A stretch of 64,000 nt of DNA from Metalysinibacillus jejuensis (lineage in GTDB: Bacteria > Bacillota > Bacilli > Bacillales_A > Planococcaceae), in assembly GCF_003057615.1 (NCBI RefSeq), contig NZ_QAFW01000005.1, positions 1 to 64,000 of the forward strand, in the 5' to 3' direction. Position numbers and translations under genes: made by a program. This document shows positions 52,566-61,845 of this stretch, piece by piece. A model generated the notes under the pieces. It worked only from the letters and a program-made list of their open reading frames with translations, was not told the origin of the DNA and did no database searches. Position 1 is the stretch's first letter; every line of letters starts with the position of its first letter.

Positions 52566-54365
52566 TTACCCTATTAGTTGCTCTAATTCTTCAAGACGTG
52601 CAGCAAATACCGCACACGCATCTTCTATCGGTTTAGCTGTGGACATATCAACGCCTGCTGCTTGCAACACATTAATTGGATAGTCTGAACAACCCGCTTT
52701 TAAGAAATTATTAATGTAACGCTTTACTGCTGGTTCGCCTTCTTCTAGAATTTGTTTACTTAATGATACGGCTGCAGACTGTCCTGTTGCATATTGGTAC
52801 ACATAGTAATTGTAATAGAAATGAGGAATACGCGACCATTCTAAACCGATTTCTTCGTCTACTACAATCGCGTCACCGAAGTACTTTTTATTTAAGTCAT
52901 AATACATTTGTGTAAATGCCTCGGCTGTTAATGCTTGTCCTTCTTGATCCGCTTTATGAATCATATGCTCAAACTCTGCAAACATCGTTTGACGGAACAC
53001 TGTACTACGGAAACCATCTAACCATAAATTTAATAAATAAATACGTTGATTTTTATCCGTAACCGTTTGTAATAAATAGTCATTTAACAATTCCTCATTG
53101 CACGTAGAAGCTACTTCTGCCACAAAAATTGAATAATCACCATAAATATACGGTTGGTTTTTACGTGTGTAGTAGCTGTGTACACTGTGACCAAACTCAT
53201 GCGTTAACGTAAATAAATTATTTACATTATCTTGCCAGTTCATTAAAATATAAGGGTTTGTACCGTACGTACCTGATGAGTACGCACCGCTTCGCTTACC
53301 TTTATTTTCACGCACATCGACCCAACGGTTTTTTAAGCCTTCTGTTACGACTGCTTGGTAACCTTCTCCTAGAGGTGCTAAACTTTTCACTAAAATATCT
53401 TTAGCTGTTTCATAAGGCATTGGCATATCAACTTCAGCTACTAATGGCGTAAATAAATCATACATATGCAATTCGTCTACACCTAACACCTTTTTACGAA
53501 GCGCTACGTAGCGATGAAGTAATGGTAAGTTTGCGTTAATGGTGTCAACAAGTTGATCATACACATTTTCAGGGATAAAGTTCGCTTCCATAGCCGCTTG
53601 ACGTGCTGAATCATAATTGCGAATACGCGCATTAACATTATCACGCTTCACTTGCCCGATAAGCGTTGATGCAAATGTATTTTTAAAGTTACCATATGTT
53701 TCGTACATCGCTTTAAAAGCTGCTTCACGCACGGTACGGTCTTTGCTCTCTAACATTTTAATGTAATTACCATGCGTCAAACGTACATCTTTACCGTCTT
53801 CATCTTGAATGATTGGGAAGCTTAAATCTGCATTGTTTAACATGCCAAAAGTTTGAGAAGATGCACTCGTTACTTCAGATAACTGCGCTAACAACGCTTC
53901 TTGCTCCTTAGGAAGCGTGTGCGGACGCTCCTTAGCAATCTCTGCTAAATGTTGACGATACAGTGCTAAATCTTCATTTTCTGCCATAAATTGCGCTAAC
54001 TTCGCTTCTTCAATAAGTAACAGTTCCGGTGTAAAATATGCGAGTTCAGATGAAATTGTAGCCGCTAAAGATTGAATGCGGCCATTCATCGCTTGGTAAA
54101 AACTATTTGTCGTATCTTGGTCGTAGCGCATATGTGCGTACGTATATAATTTCATTGTGCGACGGTATAGCGTGTCACGACTTTGAAGTGCCGCTAAAAG
54201 TGTCGCTGCGCTTTCTGCTAAACGTCCTGCATATTGCGTAACGTCTTCAATTAGTGCGCTCACTGCTAAAAACTCTTGTTCCCAAGCTTCATCTGTAGCA
54301 AAAATATCTTCTAAGCGCCACGTATCTTCGAGCGCTACTTGTTCTCTCGTTAGTAATTCTGTCAT
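52566..54365 (-). CDS. pepF: Oligoendopeptidase F
   Basis: The 599-aa M3-family zinc peptidase has the HEFGH motif in FTLTHEFGHSVHSYYT (near residue 380) and a downstream Glu in FVAEVASTCNEELL that serves as the third zinc ligand. It cleaves medium-length peptides in the cytoplasm. It follows coiA in B. subtilis order. The frame extends to 54431 into coiA, but GGAGGG before ATG 54365 gives the proper start. Confidence 0.96.
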   Translation of the reverse strand: MTELLTREQVALEDTWRLEDIFATDEAWEQEFLAVSALIEDVTQYAGRLAESAATLLAALQSRDTLYRRTMKLYTYAHMRYDQDTTNSFYQAMNGRIQSLAATISSELAYFTPELLLIEEAKLAQFMAENEDLALYRQHLAEIAKERPHTLPKEQEALLAQLSEVTSASSQTFGMLNNADLSFPIIQDEDGKDVRLTHGNYIKMLESKDRTVREAAFKAMYETYGNFKNTFASTLIGQVKRDNVNARIRNYDSARQAAMEANFIPENVYDQLVDTINANLPLLHRYVALRKKVLGVDELHMYDLFTPLVAEVDMPMPYETAKDILVKSLAPLGEGYQAVVTEGLKNRWVDVRENKGKRSGAYSSGTYGTNPYILMNWQDNVNNLFTLTHEFGHSVHSYYTRKNQPYIYGDYSIFVAEVASTCNEELLNDYLLQTVTDKNQRIYLLNLWLDGFRSTVFRQTMFAEFEHMIHKADQEGQALTAEAFTQMYYDLNKKYFGDAIVVDEEIGLEWSRIPHFYYNYYVYQYATGQSAAVSLSKQILEEGEPAVKRYINNFLKAGCSDYPINVLQAAGVDMSTAKPIEDACAVFAARLEELEQLIG

Positions 54366-54387
54366 TATGTCACCCTCCAGCTGAAAA

Positions 54388-55461
54388 TTAATTGTCTGTT
54401 TTATTTTCCCACTGTAGATGAGAGATTGCAAATAATTCAGTTAACGTATAGGCTGATATTCCCTTAATATTCTCACAATAATAACGAATTGCCTTGCAGT
54501 TATCATCAGATACTATATAAGAGAACGTCGTTAAAAAATGTGCGGGCTCTACTTCTTCTATCCAGATTTTTTGCTCTTTACAGTAAAGCGCTAACTCGGT
54601 TTGCCAAACGACATCCGCACCTAATGTATGCGGTAAAAACACAGGGAAACTGCGATTTAACTCGGAGAAGCTGAGGTAAAGACCGTTTGTACATCGTCGC
54701 AGACGCTTAGCGCTATTCCCACGTGGATAACGTATACAGTTATGTAAAAAGCGTTTATACCCGCTCGTATAGCTCCGACTATATGCCTCCGCTTGTGTTT
54801 TACGCAGAGGTTTAGGCTGATAGAGTGGAAACACTTGCCTGTCGAGCGAAACTTGCGCCAGACGCATAAGAAACTGGTTATGATAAAGTCGGTATAAAAA
54901 GGTCGCATACGTAAATTTTTTCGTAGTTGGTGAATAAAAAATAGTATGAGGCAAAGTATATTGATACATCTTACGCAATCGTTGTTGGACGACACCCTGA
55001 TAATAGGCAAATTTCGGTGTATTAAAAATCCAAATAGGTGTAATATTCGCTTTAGCATAGCCTGCGTTACGCTTTTCAAGCAACGCTGTTTTAATGGCAC
55101 TACATTGAAACTCCAGCGCGTAATAGTGATTATTATGCAACACTAAAATATCAGGACGCTGACTAAAATTTTTAATCGTCGGCTCTAACCATACATGATT
55201 TACTCGCGTTTTTAACCATTCATACAGCTGCGTTTTGCCTCGTAAATGTTCCTCGCTCTCGCCCTCTGTAAATAACTCGCGGCATGAACTAGCGACTTTA
55301 TGGGCAAAGTGCGGTGTAATAACCGTACCAATCTTTAATTGCACAGGCGCCTTACATTGTGGACAGCGAAAAGTCTCCGTACGTTGTAATGTTTCGAGCG
55401 CTGTGCGCGTCAAGCCTACAACATTAATGACAGTACCTTTAATCGTTTCTGCAATTAACAT
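54388..55461 (-). CDS. coiA: Competence protein CoiA
   Basis: The 357-aa protein has an N-terminal zinc-ribbon-like stretch (RCPQCKAPVQLK, ITPHFAH) and a nuclease-like core (EHLRGKTQLYEWL, QRPDILVL, YYALEFQCS) of the PD-(D/E)xK type. CoiA is needed for processing incoming DNA during transformation in streptococci; its role in Bacillales is less clear. The start at 55461 has only a weak ribosome site (GAAGTGA), so expression may be low or competence-induced. The gap 55462-55629 has the mecA terminator and AT-rich sequence. Confidence 0.9.
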   Translation of the reverse strand: MLIAETIKGTVINVVGLTRTALETLQRTETFRCPQCKAPVQLKIGTVITPHFAHKVASSCRELFTEGESEEHLRGKTQLYEWLKTRVNHVWLEPTIKNFSQRPDILVLHNNHYYALEFQCSAIKTALLEKRNAGYAKANITPIWIFNTPKFAYYQGVVQQRLRKMYQYTLPHTIFYSPTTKKFTYATFLYRLYHNQFLMRLAQVSLDRQVFPLYQPKPLRKTQAEAYSRSYTSGYKRFLHNCIRYPRGNSAKRLRRCTNGLYLSFSELNRSFPVFLPHTLGADVVWQTELALYCKEQKIWIEEVEPAHFLTTFSYIVSDDNCKAIRYYCENIKGISAYTLTELFAISHLQWENKTDN

Positions 55462-55604
55462 ACGATGGTTGTCACTTCACTTATAGCGACAACATTCACC
55501 TCATTTCATAGAAGAATAGCATTTTTCTAAGCATACGTGATTATAGAAGAGGTTTCAAAACTTTTTTGTAAATAACAGCAAATTTGCATTTTGCCTATAA
55601 AAAA

Positions 55605-55627
55605 AGCAGGCGCTTTATGCGCCTACT
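55605..55627 (-). terminator. Terminator after mecA
   Basis: AGTAGGCGC pairs with GCGCCTGCT (minus strand) with one mismatch, followed by seven T residues. Confidence 0.85.
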
Positions 55628-55629
55628 TC

Positions 55630-56292
55630 TTATGCAAAATATGCTACGATCGTATCAAAGCAATTATCTTTCATAATAACTTTGCCGTATTCTTCTAAGT
55701 AATGCGTTGTTACCGTACTTTTACTAATATACTCACTTACTTTAGCATCAATATTCGCAATTTCATTCGGTACTAGCTCATCTACCTCAATGACCACGTA
55801 ATAATCATTGTCTAACGTATAAAGTGAAGCTTTTATATTTTCTGCAATTAGACGATGAGCTAATGGAACGATGTCATCAATATCTTTACATGTGTACGTT
55901 AAAGCAGCATCATAAAAAGCATCTGTACTTTCAACGTTATCTTCAAAATCAAATGGCGCTTCTTCTGTACCATCTACTAAGCTATTCATCATATCATCTA
56001 AATCATTGCTATCTTCAAACATAGTAGAGAACATTTTTTCGATTTCTTTCATTGCATCAGAACGTGTCACTACGATTTCTACGCCACCATCTAAACTGCG
56101 TACATAAGCCCACATAAGTCCCTCTGCTTCTAAATAATCGCGCTCATCCGCTTCCTGTAAAACTTCCATAAAGAGTTGATCACTCTTCGTAGGATTTAGC
56201 CATACCGTATTGCTATCATAGCCACGCGACTCAATGTCATGATTTGTTAAAAATAATTTAATTGTATTATCATTAATACGTTCGATATTCAT
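55630..56292 (-). CDS. mecA: ClpC adaptor MecA
   Basis: The 220-aa adaptor has an N-terminal substrate-binding part (MNIERINDNTIKLFL, DIESRGYD), an acidic linker, and a C-terminal ClpC-binding domain (about 130-220, with LAHRLIAENIKASLY-like sequence and DNYYVVIEVDE). MecA delivers ComK, ComS and other proteins to ClpCP. ATG 56292 matches the known start; codons upstream lack a properly spaced ribosome site. It lies between spxA and coiA as in B. subtilis. Confidence 0.95.
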   Translation of the reverse strand: MNIERINDNTIKLFLTNHDIESRGYDSNTVWLNPTKSDQLFMEVLQEADERDYLEAEGLMWAYVRSLDGGVEIVVTRSDAMKEIEKMFSTMFEDSNDLDDMMNSLVDGTEEAPFDFEDNVESTDAFYDAALTYTCKDIDDIVPLAHRLIAENIKASLYTLDNDYYVVIEVDELVPNEIANIDAKVSEYISKSTVTTHYLEEYGKVIMKDNCFDTIVAYFA

Positions 56293-56343
56293 ATACACCA
56301 ACTCCCTTCATCGTTAATGCCTATCGTTATCTTTAACAACGAA

Positions 56344-56381
56344 AGGCTGATCAAAAAGCACTTTTACTTTTTGGTCAGCCT
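56344..56381 (-). terminator. Terminator after spxA
   Basis: AGGCTGATCAAAAAG pairs with CTTTTTGGTCAGCCT with one G-U pair, followed on the minus strand by TTCGTTG. Confidence 0.82.
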
Positions 56382-56394
56382 CTTAGCTGTTTAT

Positions 56395-56793
56395 TTAGTT
56401 TACCATCTTTTGTGCTTCTTGCAACTGATACGCACGCACTTTACGAGGTAAGAAGCGTCGAATTTCATCTTCATTATACCCAACTTGCAAACGTTTCTCG
56501 TCTAAAATAATCGGACGACGCAATAAACCTGGATGCTCCTGAATAAGCTCGTATAAATGTTGCAGCGGTAAGCTCTCGACATCTACGTTTAATTTTTGGA
56601 AAATTTTTGAACGTGTCGAAATAATTTCGTCCGTACCGTCTTCTGTCATACTTAAAATTTCTTTAATTTCGCTAATGCTAAGCGGCTCAGAAAAAATATT
56701 ACGCTCTTTGTAAGGAATATCATGTTCCTCTAACCATGCTTTGGCTTTACGACATGATGTACAACTTGGTGAAGTAAACAATGTAACGATCAT
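56395..56793 (-). CDS. spxA: Global redox regulator Spx
   Basis: The 132-aa ArsC-like protein has the redox switch CTSC at residues 10-13 ([16 protein letters not shown]) and [21 protein letters not shown]. Spx binds the RNA polymerase alpha subunit and activates thiol-stress genes when the Cys pair is oxidised. The matching adaptor gene spxH lies about 5 kb away with the same neighbours as in B. subtilis. Its promoter must be in the AT-rich stretch 56794-56900, where several TATAAT-like boxes occur and a single choice is unsafe. Confidence 0.96.
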   Translation of the reverse strand: MIVTLFTSPSCTSCRKAKAWLEEHDIPYKERNIFSEPLSISEIKEILSMTEDGTDEIISTRSKIFQKLNVDVESLPLQHLYELIQEHPGLLRRPIILDEKRLQVGYNEDEIRRFLPRKVRAYQLQEAQKMVN

Positions 56794-57159
56794 GAATTAC
56801 ACATCCTCTCAATGTATTTATATCAAATGTATTTTCATTTAGAATTACTATAAACAATATGCTTTCTTTATTATAATATACAAATCGTCTTTTGAATATA
56901 GTACAGTGTGAATTTTTTGCGACAGTTCAAAATTAAAATGTCGTTTTTTCGTGTTTTAAGCATTATTTTTGTTAAATCGTTTTTATACTGTTATATATTT
57001 CCCTGTCATAAAAGCTTTAAACCTCATTCGCTTTATTCTCATTTGTTATTTTTTAATCGAGAAGAATGCGTTTTCTTCTCATTACATACTACGTCATAGC
57101 GGCGAAAAAGTTCCTACTTTCTCACTTTGTATAGAAATGTTATACTAAACTATAACAAC
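56794..57159. other. AT-rich intergenic region between spxA and the trpS leader
   Basis: About 365 bp without a convincing gene. It holds the leftward spxA promoter (several TATAAT-like boxes near 56865-56880) and, at 57140-57145, TATACT, a plausible -10 box for the trpS leader. The only ORF of note (56908-57099) lacks a ribosome site and looks like chance. Confidence 0.6.
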
Positions 57160-57395
57160 GATGATGAAGAGTAGTAGTTAGCAACGGTTTTCATAGAGAG
57201 TGTATGGTCGGTGTAAATACATAAAACTGAGCTAATGAATGGACTTCGGAGTTAATAAGGTGAACTTGCAGTAGCTTTATTCGTGACCCTCGCGTTAAGA
57301 GATTAAGTGGCTAGATAACTAGCAAGCTGGGTGGTACCACGGATTTTAACATCATTCGTCCCTTCTTCGGAAGAGATGCGTGATGTTTTTTTATA
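57160..57395 (+). ncRNA. T-box leader (Trp) of trpS
   Basis: The leader has the T-box core TGGGTGGTACCACGG (57328-57342) that binds the free tRNA 3' end, followed by a terminator (57349-57392, ACATCA...TGATGT, then T7). In stem I, GAATGGAC offers TGG at 57240-57242 as the specifier codon, fitting Trp. Uncharged tRNA-Trp binding should prevent termination and induce trpS. Confidence 0.93.
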
Positions 57396-57398
57396 TAA

Positions 57399-58400
<1,002 letters not shown>

Positions 58401-58415
58401 TACCCTGCCCTGTAT

Positions 58416-58459
58416 AAAAAAGGAACAATCTCGCTCAATAGCGGGACTGTTCCTTTTTT
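58416..58459. terminator. Terminator between trpS and the AhpD-like gene
   Basis: AAAAAGGAACA pairs with TGTTCCTTTTT and the stem continues through CGC/GCG; it can serve both convergent genes. Confidence 0.88.
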
Positions 58460-58465
58460 GAATGC

Positions 58466-59098
58466 TTAATCAAAGTTTTTTAATGCTTTAGCACTTTGTG
58501 TATAAGCGCTACCTGCATTTAAAGCACTTGCGATAAATACCGTTTCTGCTACTTCTTCTTGTGTTGCGCCTGCTTTTTTCGCATTTTTAACATGCGTGTC
58601 GATGCAGTATGGGCAACCTGTAATTAGTGTTACTGCTACAGTAATTAACTCTTTGTCTTTTACAGATAATGCGCCTGCTTTAACAACCGCTCCTGTAAAG
58701 TTGAAAAATGCTTTAAAATCATCTGGTGCTAATGATTTAAGTGCCATTGCATCCATTAAGTATGATTTTTTAAATAGCTCATCATCTGTGCTTTCGTTAT
58801 AAGCTTGCATTGCGTTAGCTGCGTGAGCAAATGGCGAGCCTGCCTTCGCTGCTGTCGCAATCATTAATGCCTCCGCTACTTCTTCCTCTGTTGCGCCTGC
58901 GCGCTTTGCACCTTTGCTGTGTAAATCTAAGCAAAAGTCACAGCCTGTTGTTGCCGCTGCTGCTACTGCCATAATTTCTTTTAATTTGTGTGAAAGTGCT
59001 CCTTCTTTAAACGCAATCATATTCCATTGTTGGAAAGCCTCGTTTAATTCAGGTGTTAATGTTTTAAATTTGCCTAATTGGCGCATTGTTTCTGCCAT
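58466..59098 (-). CDS. Carboxymuconolactone decarboxylase/AhpD-like protein with two CxxC motifs
   Basis: The 210-aa protein is a tandem duplication of the CMD/AhpD fold. Each half carries a CxxC...H motif: TTGCDFCLDLHSKGAKRAGA (about 50-70) and ITGCPYCIDTHVKNAKKAGA (about 160-180). AhpD-type proteins use such motifs for peroxide or thiol redox chemistry. No peroxiredoxin gene is adjacent. The start at 59098 follows TATGGGGGTATACGAATT, with GGGGG slightly far. Confidence 0.9.
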   Translation of the reverse strand: MAETMRQLGKFKTLTPELNEAFQQWNMIAFKEGALSHKLKEIMAVAAAATTGCDFCLDLHSKGAKRAGATEEEVAEALMIATAAKAGSPFAHAANAMQAYNESTDDELFKKSYLMDAMALKSLAPDDFKAFFNFTGAVVKAGALSVKDKELITVAVTLITGCPYCIDTHVKNAKKAGATQEEVAETVFIASALNAGSAYTQSAKALKNFD

Positions 59099-59165
59099 AA
59101 TTCGTATACCCCCATAAGTATGATAATCTCATAATACCCCACCCTGTATATAAAGTCTAGTAAAA

Positions 59166-59195
59166 AAATCGCCCCACCCTAAAGTGAGACGATTT
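59166..59195 (-). terminator. Terminator after fabF
   Basis: AAATCG and CAC pair with GTG and CGATTT with two small mismatches; a seven-T run follows on the minus strand. Confidence 0.75.
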
Positions 59196-59202
59196 ATATA
59201 AC

Positions 59203-60438
59203 TTAAACGCGTTTAAACACTAAACTTGCATTATGACCACCAAAACCTAATGAGTTACTCATCGCGTATTCTACTTGCTGCTCACGCGCTTGGTTAGCTA
59301 CATAATCTAAATCACAGTCTGGATCTGGATTTTGCAAGTTCATTGTTGGTGGTAAAATACCTTCTTTAAGTGCTAAAACTGTAAATACAGCTTCCACACC
59401 ACCTGCTGCACCTAGTAAGTGACCCGTCATCGATTTTGTTGAACTCATTGCTAAATTATACGCATGCTCTCCAAAAACTGATTTAACCGCCATTGTTTCG
59501 TATAAATCATTGTACGGTGTACTTGTACCGTGCGCATTAATATAGCCAACACTTGTTGGCTCCACGCCGCCGTCTTGTAATGCTTGCTTCATTGCACGTG
59601 CTGCACCTTCACCCTCTGGCGCTGGCGCTGTAATATGGTAAGCATCACCTGTTGCACCGTAACCTACTAACTCTGCATAAATTTTAGCACCACGTGCCAC
59701 TGCATGCTCATACTCCTCCAAAATAACAATCCCTGCCCCTTCACCAATAACAAAACCATCGCGGTCTTTGTCAAATGGACGTGATGCATTGCTTGCATCT
59801 GTATTAAGTGAAAGAGCTGTGCTTGAGCAGAAACCTGCAACTGCCATATTAACAATTGGTGACTCTGCGCCACCTGTAATCATTACATCTGCATCGCCGC
59901 GCTCAATTACTTTAAACGCATCGCCAATCGAGTTTGTACCTGATGCACAAGCTGTTACTGAACATGAGTTAATACCTTTTGCACCGAAGTGAATCGATAC
60001 TTGACCTGATGCCATATCAGGAATCATCATCGGTACAAAGAACGGGCTCACACGGCGTGCTCCGCGCTGTTGGAATTTTAAATATTCCTGCTCGTATGTT
60101 TCCATGCCGCCAATACCCGAGCCAATCCACACACCTGCGCGTGGCGCTAATTCTTCAGAGATTTCAAGGTTGGCATCTTTCATTGCCATAATAGAAGCTG
60201 CCATCGCATAATGCGTAAAGCGGTCCATGCGACGCGCATCCTTTTTTTCGATAAAGTCTTCAATGACAAAATCTTTCACTTCTGCTGCAATTTTAGCTGG
60301 AAAATCATCCGGATTTAAACGTGTTAATGGTCCCACGCCTGATTTACCTGCTTTAATGTTTGCCCATGTTGTTTCGATATCGTTACCAAGCGGCGTTACA
60401 ACGCCTACACCTGTTACTACTACTCTACGTTTCGTCAT
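59203..60438 (-). CDS. fabF: 3-oxoacyl-[ACP] synthase II
   Basis: The 411-aa condensing enzyme has the Cys-His-His triad: [12 protein letters not shown] (near residue 165), [13 protein letters not shown] (near 303), and [16 protein letters not shown] (near 340). It elongates acyl-ACP with malonyl-ACP in fatty acid synthesis. It follows fabH by 13 nt, so it is in the FapR-controlled operon. Confidence 0.98.
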   Translation of the reverse strand: MTKRRVVVTGVGVVTPLGNDIETTWANIKAGKSGVGPLTRLNPDDFPAKIAAEVKDFVIEDFIEKKDARRMDRFTHYAMAASIMAMKDANLEISEELAPRAGVWIGSGIGGMETYEQEYLKFQQRGARRVSPFFVPMMIPDMASGQVSIHFGAKGINSCSVTACASGTNSIGDAFKVIERGDADVMITGGAESPIVNMAVAGFCSSTALSLNTDASNASRPFDKDRDGFVIGEGAGIVILEEYEHAVARGAKIYAELVGYGATGDAYHITAPAPEGEGAARAMKQALQDGGVEPTSVGYINAHGTSTPYNDLYETMAVKSVFGEHAYNLAMSSTKSMTGHLLGAAGGVEAVFTVLALKEGILPPTMNLQNPDPDCDLDYVANQAREQQVEYAMSNSLGFGGHNASLVFKRV

Positions 60439-60451
60439 TATACTCTCTCCT

Positions 60452-61390
60452 TTATTTTCCCCAAATTAATAAAATAGCGCCCCATGTAAGACCGCCACCA
60501 AAGCCTACTAATACTAGTTTGTCACCATCTTTTATTTTACCCGACGCTACATCATCGTACAATGATAGACCAATTGAAGCCGCTGACGTATTGCCGTATA
60601 AGTGAATCGTTTTAGACATCTTCTCCTCAGGCAAACCTAAGCGCGTGCGTGCTGCATCCATAATACGAATATTCGCTTGGTGTGGAATTAAGTAATCTAC
60701 ATCTTCTTTTTGTAAACCTGCTTTCTCAATAACGCGTAACGCCGATTCTCCCATCGTACGCACAGCGAATTTAAAAACTTCACGCCCATTCATTTCGATA
60801 TGACGCTGGTCATTTAAAAATAAATGCTTACCTCCACTACCATCTGAACCAAGATCAAACGCTAAGAAGCCGCGGCCCTCTGCTACATTACTTACGATGG
60901 CAGCACTTGCGCCGTCCCCAAACAATACGGCTGTATTGCGATTTTCAAAATCTAATACTTTCGATAATTTTTCGACGCCAATGACTAAAACATTGTTATA
61001 AGCACCTGTTTGTACAAATTGTTGTGCGGTTACAAGTCCGTACATAAAGCCCGTACATGCGGCGCTCATATCCATTGAGGCTGCATTTTTTGCACCGATT
61101 GCATCTTGCACGATATTAGCGACGCTCGGGAAGGCTTGGTCTGGTGTAACTGTTGCAACAATTACCATGTCGATTTGCTCTGCGCTAAGTGCTGCTTGTT
61201 GCAATGCCTCTTTAGCTGCATGGATGGCTAAATCTGATGTATCTTCATCATCTGCCGCAAAGTGACGCGCTTCAATACCTGTTCGTGTACGAATCCACTC
61301 GTCATCTGTATCTACAAATTTTTCTAACTCTACATTTGTTACCTTTTTTGCTGGAACGTATTTTCCGAGTCCAATTATGCCTACACCCAT
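60452..61390 (-). CDS. fabH: 3-oxoacyl-[ACP] synthase III
   Basis: The 312-aa enzyme starts fatty acid synthesis by condensing acyl-CoA with malonyl-ACP. The Cys is in [11 protein letters not shown] (near residue 112), the His in [11 protein letters not shown] (near 239), and the Asn in [10 protein letters not shown] (near 269). ATG 61390 is preceded by AGAGGGGTTGCCTT. Upstream lie a strong promoter and a FapR site. Confidence 0.98.
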   Translation of the reverse strand: MGVGIIGLGKYVPAKKVTNVELEKFVDTDDEWIRTRTGIEARHFAADDEDTSDLAIHAAKEALQQAALSAEQIDMVIVATVTPDQAFPSVANIVQDAIGAKNAASMDMSAACTGFMYGLVTAQQFVQTGAYNNVLVIGVEKLSKVLDFENRNTAVLFGDGASAAIVSNVAEGRGFLAFDLGSDGSGGKHLFLNDQRHIEMNGREVFKFAVRTMGESALRVIEKAGLQKEDVDYLIPHQANIRIMDAARTRLGLPEEKMSKTIHLYGNTSAASIGLSLYDDVASGKIKDGDKLVLVGFGGGLTWGAILLIWGK

Positions 61391-61418
61391 AAGGCAACCC
61401 CTCTTCCTATTATCAATT

Positions 61419-61464
61419 ATTAGTACCTAGTGCTAATTATAGCGCACGCTTTTTTTAAACACAA
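61419..61464 (-). promoter_or_regulatory. fabH-fabF promoter with FapR operator
   Basis: On the minus strand TTGTGT (61459-61464), a 17-bp spacer and TATAAT (61436-61441) form a sigma-A promoter. ATTAGTACCTAGTGCTAAT (61419-61437) matches the Bacillus FapR operator with one or two differences and overlaps the -10 box. FapR represses lipid synthesis genes until malonyl-CoA accumulates. Confidence 0.88.
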
Positions 61465-61572
61465 TAACGAGTTTTTTTGCCCTAAAGTATTCATTTTTTT
61501 TCGCCTTATGGTATGGTATTATAAGTGTATATGTACAATCGTACGAAAAACGTCATATGAGGTGAAATAATC

Positions 61573-61767
61573 ATGCAATATATTGTTACTTTCTTTTGGT
61601 CATTCTTATTAGTATCAATGTTAAACTATGTAGTAAGTTCGGTACTTGCGGTACCATTTGACTTCCAACTTGGTGCAATCGTTTCTGTCGTATTTGCTGT
61701 TTTAGTATTCATCATTGCAGCAATCATCCCGAACGAATCGACACCTGAAACAACAAAAGAAGCTTAA
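61573..61767 (+). CDS. yjzD: Small membrane protein YjzD (DUF2929)
   Basis: The 64-aa protein has two membrane helices (about 3-24 and 32-53) with FFWSFLLVSMLNYVVSS and PFDFQLGAIVSVVF, and a short polar tail. It matches B. subtilis YjzD by sequence and by its place beside fabH. AAACGTCATATGAGGTGAAATAATC gives a GAGGTGA ribosome site. Function unknown; it reads divergently from fabH. Confidence 0.85.
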   Translation: MQYIVTFFWSFLLVSMLNYVVSSVLAVPFDFQLGAIVSVVFAVLVFIIAAIIPNESTPETTKEA

Positions 61768-61772
61768 AAATC

Positions 61773-61802
61773 AAGCAGTCGCTAAGTGCGGCTGCTTTTT
61801 TC
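61773..61802 (+). terminator. Terminator after yjzD
   Basis: AAGCAGTCGC pairs with GCGGCTGCTT with one mismatch, then TTTT. Confidence 0.82.
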
Positions 61803-61812
61803 AATGCAAAAA

Positions 61813-61839
61813 AAGCGAGAAGGCCGTACCTCCTCGCTT
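61813..61839 (-). terminator. Terminator after clpB
   Basis: AAGCGAG pairs with CTCGCTT around a 13-nt loop that pairs partly; TTTTTTTGC follows on the minus strand. Confidence 0.8.
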
Positions 61840-61845
61840 CATATC

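Noticed and set aside
54366-54431. Upstream extension of PepF into coiA
   Set aside because: GGAGGG lies right before ATG 54365, and the known start of PepF corresponds to it.
56908-57099. 63-aa ORF before the trpS leader
   Set aside because: Extremely Phe/Ser-rich from AT-rich DNA, no ribosome site, no recognisable motif.
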